Shown here piece after piece: positions 24,868 through 33,219 of a stretch of 64,000 nucleotides of DNA. This DNA comes from Hyphomonadaceae bacterium BL14 (GTDB taxonomy: Bacteria; Pseudomonadota; Alphaproteobacteria; Caulobacterales; Maricaulaceae), in assembly GCA_027627705.1 (NCBI GenBank), contig CP091242.1, positions 1-64,000 of the forward strand, written 5' to 3'. The position numbers and the translations under genes are program-made. Below the pieces are notes generated by a model. It worked only from the letters and a program-made list of their open reading frames with translations. It was not told where the DNA came from and searched no databases. Positions within the stretch are counted from its first letter, which is position 1; the number at the start of each line of letters is the position of its first letter.

Positions 24868-25965
24868 ATGCTCTTCAAGAAGGACATTCTGAACGCCATC
24901 GAACTGGGCGAGGTGACGACAGCCTTCCGTGTCTGGCGTCGCCCGACGGTCAAGCCACACGGTCGCCTGCGCACTGCGGTCGGAGAGCTGGTCATCGAAG
25001 ACCTGCGCGAGGTGTCGCGTGACGATATCTCGGAGTCCGACGCGCGTGCGGCCGGGGCGCGGGATCGTGCCACCTTGCTCGCAGAACTGGGCGACCGGCC
25101 CGGCCGCCTCTACCGGATCGACTTCCGAATCGACAGACCAGACAACCGGCGGGCACTGGCGGCTGACGACGATCTCGATACCGACGCTCTCGCGGCGATC
25201 TCGTCCGCGCTCGACCGGCTCGACCGCCGCAACCGCGGCGGCGCGTGGACACGCGGCGTCCTCGATCTGATCGGCCGGCACCCTGGCCGCCCTGCGGGAG
25301 AACTTGCCACTGAGACAGGCATGGACAAGCCGGCGTTCAAACGTCGCGTGCGCAGCTTGAAAGAGCTGGGGCTGACCGAGAGCCTCGAGGTCGGCTATCG
25401 CCTGAGCCCGCGCGGGCAGCGCCATCTTCGAGAGGTCGCCGGACGCAACGGCCGGCAGCCGGAAAAGACTATCGACGGGGACGACGTCGGGATCGCGCCC
25501 TTCCGCCCGGGCGACCGGCAGGCGGTGATCGATCTTGCCATCGCCGCCTCGACGCCGGTCTTCGCCAAAACGCGGCACGACGTGCCGGGCTTCGTCTACG
25601 ACACGTTCTACCCGGACGGATGGGAGGCGCGGCAGAGAGCAGATGTCGCGACGCTCCTGGACACCGAGCCAGAAAACATCTGGTTGGCCCGCCGCGGCGC
25701 GAAACCGGTCGGGTTCATCGGTATCCGGGTCCACGCCGACGACCGGATGGGCGAGATCTACATCCTTGCCGTCTCGCCCGAGCACCAGCGCAGGGGCATC
25801 GGCCGGCGACTGATGGGGTTCGCGGAGGAGCACATCCGCGCGGCCGGGATGCGGATGATCATGGTCGAGACCATTGACGATTCCGGGCACTCACCCGCCC
25901 GACGCGCCTATGAGAACTTCGGGTTCCAGAAGTGGCCAGTAGCTCGATACTTCAAGGAGTTGTGA
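24868..25965 (+). CDS. ASCH-wHTH-GNAT three-domain protein
   Basis: This 365-residue protein appears to join three modules. Residues 1-95 resemble an ASCH (PUA-like RNA-binding) domain (LGEVTTAFRVWRRPTVKPHG, VGELVIEDLREVSRDDISE). Residues about 115-195 form a winged helix (GVLDLIGRHPGRPAGELATE, FKRRVRSLKELGL, YRLSPRGQRHL). Residues about 207-365 are a GNAT acetyltransferase with the acetyl-CoA loop SPEHQRRGIGRRLMGF and the ending ARRAYENFGFQKW. It may acetylate a component of RNA or translation; substrate unknown. It lies 30 bp after IS copy 2, so its native promoter may be displaced. Confidence 0.8.
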   Translation: MLFKKDILNAIELGEVTTAFRVWRRPTVKPHGRLRTAVGELVIEDLREVSRDDISESDARAAGARDRATLLAELGDRPGRLYRIDFRIDRPDNRRALAADDDLDTDALAAISSALDRLDRRNRGGAWTRGVLDLIGRHPGRPAGELATETGMDKPAFKRRVRSLKELGLTESLEVGYRLSPRGQRHLREVAGRNGRQPEKTIDGDDVGIAPFRPGDRQAVIDLAIAASTPVFAKTRHDVPGFVYDTFYPDGWEARQRADVATLLDTEPENIWLARRGAKPVGFIGIRVHADDRMGEIYILAVSPEHQRRGIGRRLMGFAEEHIRAAGMRMIMVETIDDSGHSPARRAYENFGFQKWPVARYFKEL

Positions 25966-26087
25966 CGCGCTCGCGGCTTCGTCCGGCGGCGGGCGCATTG
26001 CAGAAGTCGTGCTGCTGGTCCCGTTCTCTTCGCCGCCGTTCGCGACCGGGATCGACCCATTCATCGCCCCTTCCATGCCTCGAGCCC

Positions 26088-26109
26088 CTTGCACCCCTCG
26101 AGGTGCAAG
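26088..26109. terminator. Candidate bidirectional terminator hairpin
   Basis: A perfect 8-bp stem CTTGCACC / GGTGCAAG with loop CCTCGA lies between the convergent GNAT-fusion gene (ends 25965) and the SDR gene (ends 26120). No U-tract is present on either side, so it is only a candidate. Confidence 0.35.
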
Positions 26110-26119
26110 CCGGAATCGA

Positions 26120-27067
26120 TCACAAGTCGCGTGCCGGACAGGCTGCAGGGTCATCTTCCGGCGTGCTACGGCGCGCATGCAGCACCGTGGCGAAATGGTC
26201 TGCGACGTGGCGGGTGCCGTGAGGGTGCGCGACCATGTCGAGGCCCATGGCGGTCAGGAAGAACCTGGCGGGGCCTGCCGGCGAGACCGGAGGGGAGATT
26301 GCCAGGGCGCGCAGCGCGATGCGCCGCAGCGCGTCGGGCAGGCAGGTGATCCGGGCCGGACGCCCGATCGCGGCGAAGGCCAGTTCGGCAAGAGCGCGCT
26401 GGCTGAGGATGTCCGGCCCGCCGATGTCGAGCCTCTCGCGCCCTTCGTCGATCGCATCCGCCATGGCCGAGGCGAGGTCGGCACCGTGGATCGGGTTGAG
26501 GCGCCGGCCCCCGTTGCCGAAAAGCCAGACCCGGCCGGAGGCCGCCATGTCGAGAACGGCCTCCGTGTCCGGGAAGAAGCCCGAGGGGCAGACCACGGTC
26601 ACGGGGATCGGAGCACGCGCGAGGCGCTCGACGAAGGCGCGCTTCGCATTGACGAGCGGCACACCGGCCATCGCCTCGGCGTTGAGCACGTGCACATAGG
26701 CGAAGCGCTTTACGCCCGTGGCCAGCGCCTCGTCGAGAAGGTTCGCGTTCGCGCGAAAATCAACGGCACGGTAGCTCAGCCCGTCGCGCTGCCGGGTGAT
26801 CCCGAGCGCCGAGATGACAAGGTCGACGCCGTCCATCACGCCGCTGAGGCGCGCGGGGTCGGTCGCGGAGGCGAGGCACATGTCATCCGGGTCGAGGCTC
26901 GCCCGCCGCGCCGCCTCCCTGCTCCGGACCAGGGCGCGCACCTGCCAGCCGCGCGCCTTGTACTCGGCGACAAGGTGGCGGCCGAGATAGCCGCTGGCAC
27001 CCGCGACCAGAACCGTGGGCCTGCCCCGGGTGCCCTTCATCCCGCCCGCCACGCACGCGCCGCTCAT
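26120..27067 (-). CDS. NAD(P)-binding SDR/NmrA-like oxidoreductase
   Basis: The start at 27067 overlaps the stop of the upstream membrane-protein gene (ATGA), giving 315 residues; 27040 is an alternative. A Rossmann motif GASGYLGRHLVAEY follows the N-terminus, with DLVISALGITR, FAYVHVLNAEAM and NPIHGADLASAMADAI. This is the atypical SDR pattern of the NmrA/complex I 39-kDa-like group, which lacks a clear YxxxK catalytic pair and may bind NAD(P) as a sensor or act on sterol/quinone-like substrates. Translationally coupled to the membrane protein. Confidence 0.85.
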   Translation of the reverse strand: MSGACVAGGMKGTRGRPTVLVAGASGYLGRHLVAEYKARGWQVRALVRSREAARRASLDPDDMCLASATDPARLSGVMDGVDLVISALGITRQRDGLSYRAVDFRANANLLDEALATGVKRFAYVHVLNAEAMAGVPLVNAKRAFVERLARAPIPVTVVCPSGFFPDTEAVLDMAASGRVWLFGNGGRRLNPIHGADLASAMADAIDEGRERLDIGGPDILSQRALAELAFAAIGRPARITCLPDALRRIALRALAISPPVSPAGPARFFLTAMGLDMVAHPHGTRHVADHFATVLHARRSTPEDDPAACPARDL

Positions 27068-27726
27068 CGCGAAGACAGGGCCAGTTGCGACGGCGCGGCA
27101 TAGGGTTCCTCCCGCACGGCATGGGCGAGGACCAGCTTCACGAACAGCGCCGGGACCACCCAGCCGAGTCCGGCCCCCAGCGGCAGGACCAGCGGCGCGC
27201 CGATGATGGCCAGCATCGACACCGCGGTCGCGAGCGCGCGCCGCAGGTAGAGCGGGGTGGCCAGCACCCCCCAAACCGCGACCTGCAGCAGAAGGTACCA
27301 GATCGCCGCATGGGCGAGCGATCCGCCGAAGGCCCAGACGATCAGCAAGGGGTGGACGTGCAGGGCGGTGAAGAGCCTCGGGTTCTTCAGCGCGCGCAAG
27401 ATCGCGCCTTCCTCGGGCCGCGGCGGAGAATGATAAAGGCGCTTGCAGGAATTCAGCATGTTCGCCACTGCGCCGCCCGCGATGTCGAACGCGAAGAGGG
27501 CCAGCAGCGCGACCTGCCATCCCGCCTGCGCGACAGGCTCCACCCGCAGAAGGTCGTCACCCACGATCAGCAGCGTCAGAACCGCCGCGCTGCCGTAGCC
27601 GAGCGCGCGTTCCGCACCGGTCGCACCGGTGCCGACCAGACCGTCGATGCGCCCTGAATAGTGCCATGTCACCTGCCCTTCGGCGCTATGGGTGCCGCGA
27701 CACCGCGGCTCGGCTGTGGGGGGCAT
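27064..27726 (-). CDS. Polytopic membrane protein of unknown function
   Basis: A 220-residue protein with about six hydrophobic segments (AAVLTLLIVGDDLLRV, VALLALFAFDIAGGAVANML, LHVHPLLIVWAFGGSLAHAA, YLLLQVAVWGVLAT, AVSMLAIIGAPLVLPL, WVVPALFVKLVLAHAV) and conserved-looking NSCKRLYHSPPRPEEG and HVHP. GAGGA lies 9 bp before the ATG. First gene of the two-gene operon with the SDR protein; divergent from the TetR gene over two palindromes, so probably repressed by it. No function recognised. Confidence 0.75.
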   Translation of the reverse strand: MPPTAEPRCRGTHSAEGQVTWHYSGRIDGLVGTGATGAERALGYGSAAVLTLLIVGDDLLRVEPVAQAGWQVALLALFAFDIAGGAVANMLNSCKRLYHSPPRPEEGAILRALKNPRLFTALHVHPLLIVWAFGGSLAHAAIWYLLLQVAVWGVLATPLYLRRALATAVSMLAIIGAPLVLPLGAGLGWVVPALFVKLVLAHAVREEPYAAPSQLALSSR

Positions 27727-27745
27727 AGGCGGGATCCTCGTGTTA

Positions 27746-27769
27746 TTATGGCTGACCGGTCAACCATAA
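27746..27769. promoter_or_regulatory. Near-perfect palindrome, candidate TetR operator 1
   Basis: The 24-bp sequence consists of half-sites TTATGGCTGACC and GGTCAACCATAA, matching as an inverted repeat except for one base pair (C opposite A). It lies 20-43 bp upstream of the minus-strand membrane-protein start, in the divergent promoter region of the TetR gene. Confidence 0.6.
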
Positions 27770-27776
27770 TCCTGAT

Positions 27777-27798
27777 AATGACTGGACGTCCAGTCATT
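27777..27798. promoter_or_regulatory. Perfect 22-bp palindrome, candidate TetR operator 2
   Basis: The half-site AATGACTGGAC is followed directly by its exact reverse complement. It is 45-66 bp upstream of the TetR start and 8 bp from the first palindrome. Two such sites between a TetR gene and its divergent operon are the classic layout for autoregulation plus target repression. Confidence 0.65.
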
Positions 27799-27842
27799 TT
27801 CGTTCCATGACGCGGGACCGGTTTTGATGGGAAGGGCTCTGG

Positions 27843-28445
27843 ATGCCGAAGATCGTCGATCGCGACGCGATGCAGACCGCGATACTCGAAGCCGCCGTGA
27901 AGACCTTCGCGGCAAAGGGCTATCATTCTTCGACGATCGCCGATCTTGCCGCGGCTGCCGGGTTGGGTAAGGGCACGCTCTATCTCTATTTCGCCAACAA
28001 GGAGGCCGTCGCCGAGGCGATGATCGACCGGTATTTCGGGCGCATGGCCGAGCGGCTGCGCGCGGAGGCGCGGCCGCCGTCGCTTCAGGCCTTTCTGGAC
28101 GGCTTGCGCGGCGCAATGGAGGTGCCCGAGGATGAGGCGGCGCTCATCCGCGTGTTCTTCGAGGTGTATGGTCCGGGTCTCGCGAGCGGCGATGTCGCCC
28201 GAACACTGTCGGGGCATTTCGACGGCCTTGGCGACCATTATGCCTCAGCGCTCACGCATCTCTTGACGGTGGGCGAGGTACGCCCCGACCTAGACACGCG
28301 CTCGGCCGGGCGGGCGCTGGCAAGCCTCGTCGACGGCATGGTCCTGCACGGAGCGCTATTCGGCGCCTCGCCGCGCGTCGGGCCGGGCCTGAGATCCGAA
28401 GCCATCGACATCTTCCTGCGCGGCCTCAGGCCCGAGGGTCCTTGA
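27843..28445 (+). CDS. TetR-family transcriptional regulator
   Basis: A 200-residue protein with the TetR HTH at about residues 10-55 (AILEAAVKTFAAKGYHSSTI, ADLAAAAGLGKGTLYLYF, NKEAVAEAMI) and an all-helical ligand domain. It is divergent from the membrane-protein/SDR operon, and two palindromes lie between them. The inducer is unknown. The gene ends at 28445 with no linked partner downstream. Confidence 0.92.
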   Translation: MPKIVDRDAMQTAILEAAVKTFAAKGYHSSTIADLAAAAGLGKGTLYLYFANKEAVAEAMIDRYFGRMAERLRAEARPPSLQAFLDGLRGAMEVPEDEAALIRVFFEVYGPGLASGDVARTLSGHFDGLGDHYASALTHLLTVGEVRPDLDTRSAGRALASLVDGMVLHGALFGASPRVGPGLRSEAIDIFLRGLRPEGP

Positions 28446-28954
28446 CCGTCAGATTGTCCCTTGGCCTCTGACTCGACCATCCCCGAAGCGCCGCACGCTT
28501 GGCAACGGCACTGTCCCGGACACCCAGATTGCCACTGATGGAGATGCGGTGGATGCCGCCTAAACGCTCGAATAATTCAACAACTTAACCATAACAATGA
28601 CTTAGGGTGGAGAACGTTCGACGCCGGTCCCGTCCCCTCCGCCATATTTTTCAACCCGTGTCTGTTCTGCATCCTGATCGCTGCCGGGTGGTGCCATCCC
28701 GTCGGGACGAGGCATGGCGCGTGGGAGACGGTGATGTCCGCATAAACGGAGCCGTTCGGTTCTGGTGGAACCTGTTACGGCCCATGTTCGCGGCGAAACG
28801 CCAGCGCAAGGCCGCCGGCCGAACATTGAATCTCCAGGTGATCCGGCCCGAACGCCAGCGTTCGAAGCGATGTTTGCCTCTATCAGCCGGTCCGTCTAGA
28901 CAGAATGTTGTCAGAACATCTTTCTGTGATTAGAGGGCCGGGGGCTAGGAACAC
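28446..28954. other. 509-bp intergenic region before the LuxR-type gene
   Basis: No convincing gene. A plus-strand ORF at 28607-28933 has a composition and sequence not resembling protein of any family and lacks a good start. The segment 28565-28600 is AT-rich and could hold a promoter. I see no operator-like inverted repeat (lux box) here. Confidence 0.45.
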
Positions 28955-29884
28955 ATGGGTAAAAAGCATCCCGCTGCCGGCGTCCAGCCGGAGTCGGGCC
29001 AAAGCGCACGCGAAGTAGCAACGCCAGATCTTGCGCCTTCATTGCCTTGGGTGTGCACTCTTCTGGAAGGTTTGCAGGCCTTGCATTCGACCGGGAGGCT
29101 GTTCAGCGCGCTTCATCAGGGCGCTCTACAGGCCGGTTTCTCCGATATCAGCTATATGGCCGGCTTCGCGCAAGAGGCTGAAAATGTGCCGGTCGGTCAT
29201 GCCCCCAGCAGGCTGATGCATCACTCCACATGTCCCGGTGACTGGCTGGAGGAGTTGTTCAGCCAGCACGGGCCGGAAAACGATTATGATTTCCAGCGTT
29301 TTCTGCTGGGCTACACCTCGCCCTTCGTGTCCGGGGCAAGCATTCTCGACCTGATGCCGCCGCTCGAGGTCAAGGCGCGCGAGATTCTCGAACTCAAAGC
29401 GCGCCACGGGTTTAGCGCCAATCTGATCGTGCCCTTGCCGACCACCGGCTTCTCCAAGCCCTGCTATGCGGCGCTGATGTACATTTCAGACATGGATGCC
29501 GAGGCGTTCAGCCGCGCCTGCGCGATGCACCACCACATACTCGTGGCGGCGGCGCACCTTCTGCATCACAGGCTGGGCGGAAACGCCTATTCAGTGTTGG
29601 AACGCGAAGCCAATGTTGCGGTGTGCGTGCGCGCATTCACACGCGAACGCGCCGATGGACCGGTCCCGGTACTCACCGACAAGCAGAGCGAGGTCCTGGC
29701 GCTGCTCGCGCTGGGGTGGCGAACGGACCAGATTTCCGACCATCTCGGCATTGCGCGCATTTCTGTTGACCGCCGCCTTCGCGCCGCCCGCACCGCTTTG
29801 GGTGCCAAGACAACGGCCGAGGCTATCGCACAGGCCGTCGCCGGGGACCTGCTTGATCTGCGTCCGCCGCCCGACGCGGACTGA
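28955..29884 (+). CDS. LuxR-family regulator with autoinducer-binding-like domain (solo)
   Basis: A 309-residue protein. Residues about 45-215 resemble the autoinducer-binding domain (GFSDISYMAGF, PENDYDFQRFLLGYTSPFV, KARHGFSANLIVPLPTTGF). Residues about 240-300 are the LuxR-type HTH (PVLTDKQSEVLALLALGWRT, DQISDHLGIARISVDRRLRA, LGAKTTAEAIAQAV). The usual W/Y/D acyl-homoserine-lactone contacts are hard to place and no luxI gene is nearby, so it is a solo or responds to another ligand. It immediately precedes a run of five genes for exported proteins and may control them. Confidence 0.87.
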   Translation: MGKKHPAAGVQPESGQSAREVATPDLAPSLPWVCTLLEGLQALHSTGRLFSALHQGALQAGFSDISYMAGFAQEAENVPVGHAPSRLMHHSTCPGDWLEELFSQHGPENDYDFQRFLLGYTSPFVSGASILDLMPPLEVKAREILELKARHGFSANLIVPLPTTGFSKPCYAALMYISDMDAEAFSRACAMHHHILVAAAHLLHHRLGGNAYSVLEREANVAVCVRAFTRERADGPVPVLTDKQSEVLALLALGWRTDQISDHLGIARISVDRRLRAARTALGAKTTAEAIAQAVAGDLLDLRPPPDAD

Positions 29885-29950
29885 TGCCGGCTGACATAAA
29901 TCAGTCGGTAGCCGGCTTCATCCCTTCAATTGCGATGAAAATGCATCGCT

Positions 29951-29990
29951 AGGCCGAACCCGACAGGCGCTCTACCACTGAAGCTGGCCT
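29951..29990 (-). other. tRNA-like fragment (D-arm joined to T-loop)
   Basis: On the minus strand this reads CAGCTTCAGTGGTAGAGCGC, which matches a tRNA D-arm/A-box, followed after a few bases by GTCGGGTTCGGCCT, which resembles a T-arm/B-box. The anticodon arm is absent and no acceptor stem can be folded, so it is not a functional tRNA. It may be a tRNA remnant or chance similarity. Confidence 0.3.
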
Positions 29991-30015
29991 TTCGGGGAGG
30001 CTGGGGGACTTAACG

Positions 30016-31059
30016 ATGTCGGATCTGGGCAGAGCCGCTGGCGCGCTGGCAAGCGTAGTCATTCTGGCGGCAGCGACTGTGGCCGGTGCAAACTGGGCGC
30101 GGGCCAATGGATACATGCCTGCGCCGGCCGATGACGGCGCAGCGGTCCAGGCTGAAACGGCGGCGCAGGCGCGCCGGACGGCCGCGACGCCCTATGACCT
30201 GTTCATCACAGGCGATCACCACTCTGCGGTCCAGCTGGACCAGATCAATGCCTTGTGCGGGTTCTCAGGCCCGGTCGGCCCCAATGAAACCCGGCTGGCG
30301 ATCGTCGGCGAAAACCCTGGCACCCTGCTGATGCATTCCACATCGGGCGGCGCGTTCCCGGCTGTCGGCCGGTACAGCGCACCCGCTGACCAGCTGCATG
30401 CGTCCAGCAGCGAGGGTGAGCTTGTCATCATGGTGGCCGAAGGCCGCTTCAATGCCCGCGTGTTCGTGCTGGATGAGCGCGGTGAGCCCCTTAACAGCGA
30501 TCCCCTTGAACAGAATGCCGAATGGTACGGGTTGTGCGCCAATCCCCTCGCCGCTGCGGCCGCGCTCAACAGCCTGTTTGCCGAGCGCGGCGCCCGGTTT
30601 GATCCGGTTCAGGCGGCGCTGGAACAGTTTGCAGGCGGCGCGGTGAGCGAGATTGCCACGGCATGCGGCGTCACGGACATATCCACGGCCGTCTCAGGCC
30701 ATTGGATTATTGGCGCTTCGGTGCGCCGTCAGCGGTCCTGGGAAGATATCTCGCACCCGGAAACCGGCGACTGGATCCGGGGCGTGGACGACTTCCTCGA
30801 TCTGGATATCGCCCAGCGTTGGGATGATGGCGCCATGATCTCGCGTTATGCCATCCCGTTGTCCGAGACGGCGGCCTACGGGCCGACGGCCAGCGGTTTT
30901 GGCCCCAGCCTCAACTGGGATGCGATCGCCGTACGCCATTTCCAGATATGGGCCGATGGCAGACGTGCCCACAGCGAGCCGGGCGATCCGGTGCGCCAGA
31001 TCGACATTCCCTGCCGTGACATCGCCGCTGGCGAGGCTGCGATCAGGGCGATGCGCTAG
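30016..31059 (+). CDS. Exported protein of unknown function, paralogue of the 33220 product
   Basis: A 347-residue protein with an N-terminal signal or anchor (ALASVVILAAATVAGANWA). Two domains are apparent. The first contains FPAVGRYSAPADQLHASSSEG, the second ends in a conserved PCRDIAAGEAAI. Four cysteines (INALCGF, GLCANP, TACGV, IPCRD) occur in the same order in the 33220 paralogue and may form disulfides. No known domain recognised. First of five exported-protein genes after the LuxR-type regulator; weak SD (GGGGGAC) precedes the ATG. Confidence 0.75.
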   Translation: MSDLGRAAGALASVVILAAATVAGANWARANGYMPAPADDGAAVQAETAAQARRTAATPYDLFITGDHHSAVQLDQINALCGFSGPVGPNETRLAIVGENPGTLLMHSTSGGAFPAVGRYSAPADQLHASSSEGELVIMVAEGRFNARVFVLDERGEPLNSDPLEQNAEWYGLCANPLAAAAALNSLFAERGARFDPVQAALEQFAGGAVSEIATACGVTDISTAVSGHWIIGASVRRQRSWEDISHPETGDWIRGVDDFLDLDIAQRWDDGAMISRYAIPLSETAAYGPTASGFGPSLNWDAIAVRHFQIWADGRRAHSEPGDPVRQIDIPCRDIAAGEAAIRAMR

Positions 31060-31110
31060 ACTGGTTTCGCGGAGACGGTTTCTGGCGCAAACGACACAGC
31101 GGAGTGAGTT

Positions 31111-32079
31111 TTGAAAACCAGTTTGATCATAGCCTGCACGGCGCTGGCTGTCGCGCTCAGCGCACCGGCGCAGGCCCAGATCACCGGCTTTGGCGGCGGG
31201 GCCGGGACGGTCGCGCCCGAAGCGCCGCCGGTTTTTGGCATCCACGCCGTCACTGCAGACATGCCCGATCCGTATGTTATCGCCGTGCGGTCAGGCGGCG
31301 CTTTCGCGGCGCGCCGCTCCGGGTTTCCCAGGGGTTGCTATGGCGTGGTCACCGAGGCCCCGACGGTGGTGTTGCAGGTCGGCGCAGGCGCACCTGCCCT
31401 GACCATCTTCACCGCAGGCAGCGCCGACACCACGCTGGCCGTGATGGATCCCGCCGGTGCCTGGCGGTGCGATGACGAGGGCGCGCGCCGTGGATCAAAT
31501 GCGGCCTTGTCCTATCCGGATCCGCTGGCCGGGTCCTGGAAAGTCTGGGTGGGCGATTTTTCCGATCGTGAATCCGACGCTCTGCTGGTCATCTCCGAAG
31601 CGCCGCCCTTTGCGCGTCCGTTTAGCGCGCCGAATGCCCGGGCCTTGGCTGCGCCGGTGCAGGCCATCACGCTGGCACCCGGCTTCGCACCTGACCCGCT
31701 CACCTTGGAGGTTCAGACCGGATACGGGTTCCGCCTGGGCTCCATGGATGTGTATGGCGAACGGCAATCGGGCCGTTGCCCCGGCTGGACGGGCGACACG
31801 CCCACCGCCGAGATCACCTGGACGGCTCAGCAAGGCGCGCTGGTCTTCATGGCCGACGGGGACGCGGATGTGGTGATGGATGTGGTCTCCCCGTCCGGCG
31901 TGGCCATTTGTTCCGATGACATGGGTGAGGTGGACGAGCGCGCCCAGGTCGTGCTCCAGGACGCTGAGCCGGGTGTCTATCAAGTCTATGTCGGGACCTA
32001 CAGCCAGTTCCGGCGGGCAACGAATGCGCGGCTGAGCGTGTCGCAAACGCCCTTTCGCGTGAACGAGGATCCGTGGTGA
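31111..32079 (+). CDS. Exported protein with two PPC-like domains
   Basis: TTG start at 31111 behind GGAG; 322 residues with a clear signal peptide (IIACTALAVALSAPAQAQ). Two homologous halves are visible. Each begins with a Gly-rich Cys segment (FPRGCYG; RQSGRCPG), continues with TIFTAGSADTTLAVMDPAG / VFMADGDADVVMDVVSPSG then C(D/S)D, and ends in LAGSWKVWVGDF / EPGVYQVYVGTY. The pattern matches bacterial pre-peptidase C-terminal (PPC) beta-sandwich domains, which usually accompany secreted proteases. Here they stand alone. Overlaps the next gene by 4 bp. Confidence 0.78.
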   Translation: MKTSLIIACTALAVALSAPAQAQITGFGGGAGTVAPEAPPVFGIHAVTADMPDPYVIAVRSGGAFAARRSGFPRGCYGVVTEAPTVVLQVGAGAPALTIFTAGSADTTLAVMDPAGAWRCDDEGARRGSNAALSYPDPLAGSWKVWVGDFSDRESDALLVISEAPPFARPFSAPNARALAAPVQAITLAPGFAPDPLTLEVQTGYGFRLGSMDVYGERQSGRCPGWTGDTPTAEITWTAQQGALVFMADGDADVVMDVVSPSGVAICSDDMGEVDERAQVVLQDAEPGVYQVYVGTYSQFRRATNARLSVSQTPFRVNEDPW

Positions 32080-33179
32080 GCCGGGCCCTGAACAGAGGCG
32101 TTAAAGCCTTCGTCCTCGCCGCAGCTGTGGAGCTGACGGGTGCTCCTGCTTTCGCCCAGTCCGCCCCGTTTTACGGCGAGCATCTCTCTGGCCCGTTCGG
32201 CCTTTTCACCGAAGCGGGCGAGCGGATATGCACAATCGAGCTGATGAGCCAGTACAATCAGCTTCGCGAAAATTTCGTTCTCAACGCGAGCGATTGCCCT
32301 GAGCCGTTCGCCTCTGCGCAGCGCTGGGGCCTGGAGCGTGGTATGGGCACGGGCCGCCAGCAGATTGCCTTCTGGTCGGGCGGGTTCCGGCCTGCCTGGC
32401 GCGGGGCGGTGCCTGGCCGGGATGCTGCCTTCTGGATTGGCGAAGCGTCGACTGGCGAGCGGTTCGTGCTGCTTCCCGAGAGCGAGGGCCCGCTGCGCTG
32501 GCTGCGGGGCGAGCCGCAGGCACAGCGTCAGGCGGACATAGAGGCGAGCCGGATTCGGCCGGGCGATCTTTTGGGCGTCTATCAGGTCAGCCCGCGAAAC
32601 GGTTATCCGCGCCGTTGCTACCTGACCCTGTTCCGGGGGCCCAATGGCGGAGGCCGCATTACGGTCGAGGGTGAGGATTGCGGTCCGTTCAGCCGCGCCG
32701 ACAGATTCCGTTACCAGCAAGGATCCCTTCTGGTGGGGGACCGTCAGGGGCAGCCGGTCTGGAGCGGGTCGGTCCGTCAGCAAAGCGGCACAATCCGCAT
32801 CGTCGGCAGCAGCCGTGAGGCCGGGCAGTGGGAAATCAACCGGCAGGGCGCATCCCTGCCGCCCCCGGGAGCTGGCCTGGACATGGCCGCGCTTGCCGGC
32901 CGCTGGCGATTTGAGGAGGTCGGCCATGGGGCATGCGATCTCTCGCTCAGCGCTGACGGCGGGGTCAGGCCTGCATTCGCGTGCGATGATCCCGGTCAGC
33001 TATTCGCGCGTTGGCGTCTGGAAGGCGATCTTATCATTCTGAGCAACGCGTCGCACCTGAACCCCACCGATCTGTGGCGCGGCCGAGTCGTGGAACTCAA
33101 CAGGGTCGAAGGGCGCGGCGCTGATGGGCTGGTCGGACTTTCGCCCCGTCGTATCGAACGCTCAAGACTGGTCCGCTAG
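32076..33179 (+). CDS. Exported protein with three Inh/AprI-like repeats
   Basis: GTG at 32076 overlaps the previous stop (GTGA) and is 7 bp from GAGGA; the product has 367 residues and a signal peptide ending near GAPAFAQ. Three repeats of about 95 residues share the pattern G-x-[FWY], then C-x-[IL]-x-[LF], a second Cys (ASDCPEP, GEDCGPF, FACDDP), and a hydrophobic strand after R/W (IAFWSG, LLVGD, DLIILSN). The third (LAGRWRFEEVGHGACDLSLS ... ARWRLEGDLIIL) most resembles the AprI/Inh metalloprotease-inhibitor barrel. Repeat structure is seen; inhibitor function is inferred. Confidence 0.65.
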   Translation: MSRALNRGVKAFVLAAAVELTGAPAFAQSAPFYGEHLSGPFGLFTEAGERICTIELMSQYNQLRENFVLNASDCPEPFASAQRWGLERGMGTGRQQIAFWSGGFRPAWRGAVPGRDAAFWIGEASTGERFVLLPESEGPLRWLRGEPQAQRQADIEASRIRPGDLLGVYQVSPRNGYPRRCYLTLFRGPNGGGRITVEGEDCGPFSRADRFRYQQGSLLVGDRQGQPVWSGSVRQQSGTIRIVGSSREAGQWEINRQGASLPPPGAGLDMAALAGRWRFEEVGHGACDLSLSADGGVRPAFACDDPGQLFARWRLEGDLIILSNASHLNPTDLWRGRVVELNRVEGRGADGLVGLSPRRIERSRLVR

Positions 33180-33219
33180 ACGCAATCGCGCACCGTTTTC
33201 CATCAAGGGAGTACCGGAC

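Noticed and set aside
28607..28933. 108-codon ORF before the LuxR gene
   Set aside because: GTG start without good context, Arg-rich composition and no domain; treated as non-coding.
29951..29990. A functional tRNA gene
   Set aside because: Only D-arm and T-loop-like parts are present; no anticodon arm, no acceptor stem, so it is reported only as a tRNA-like fragment.
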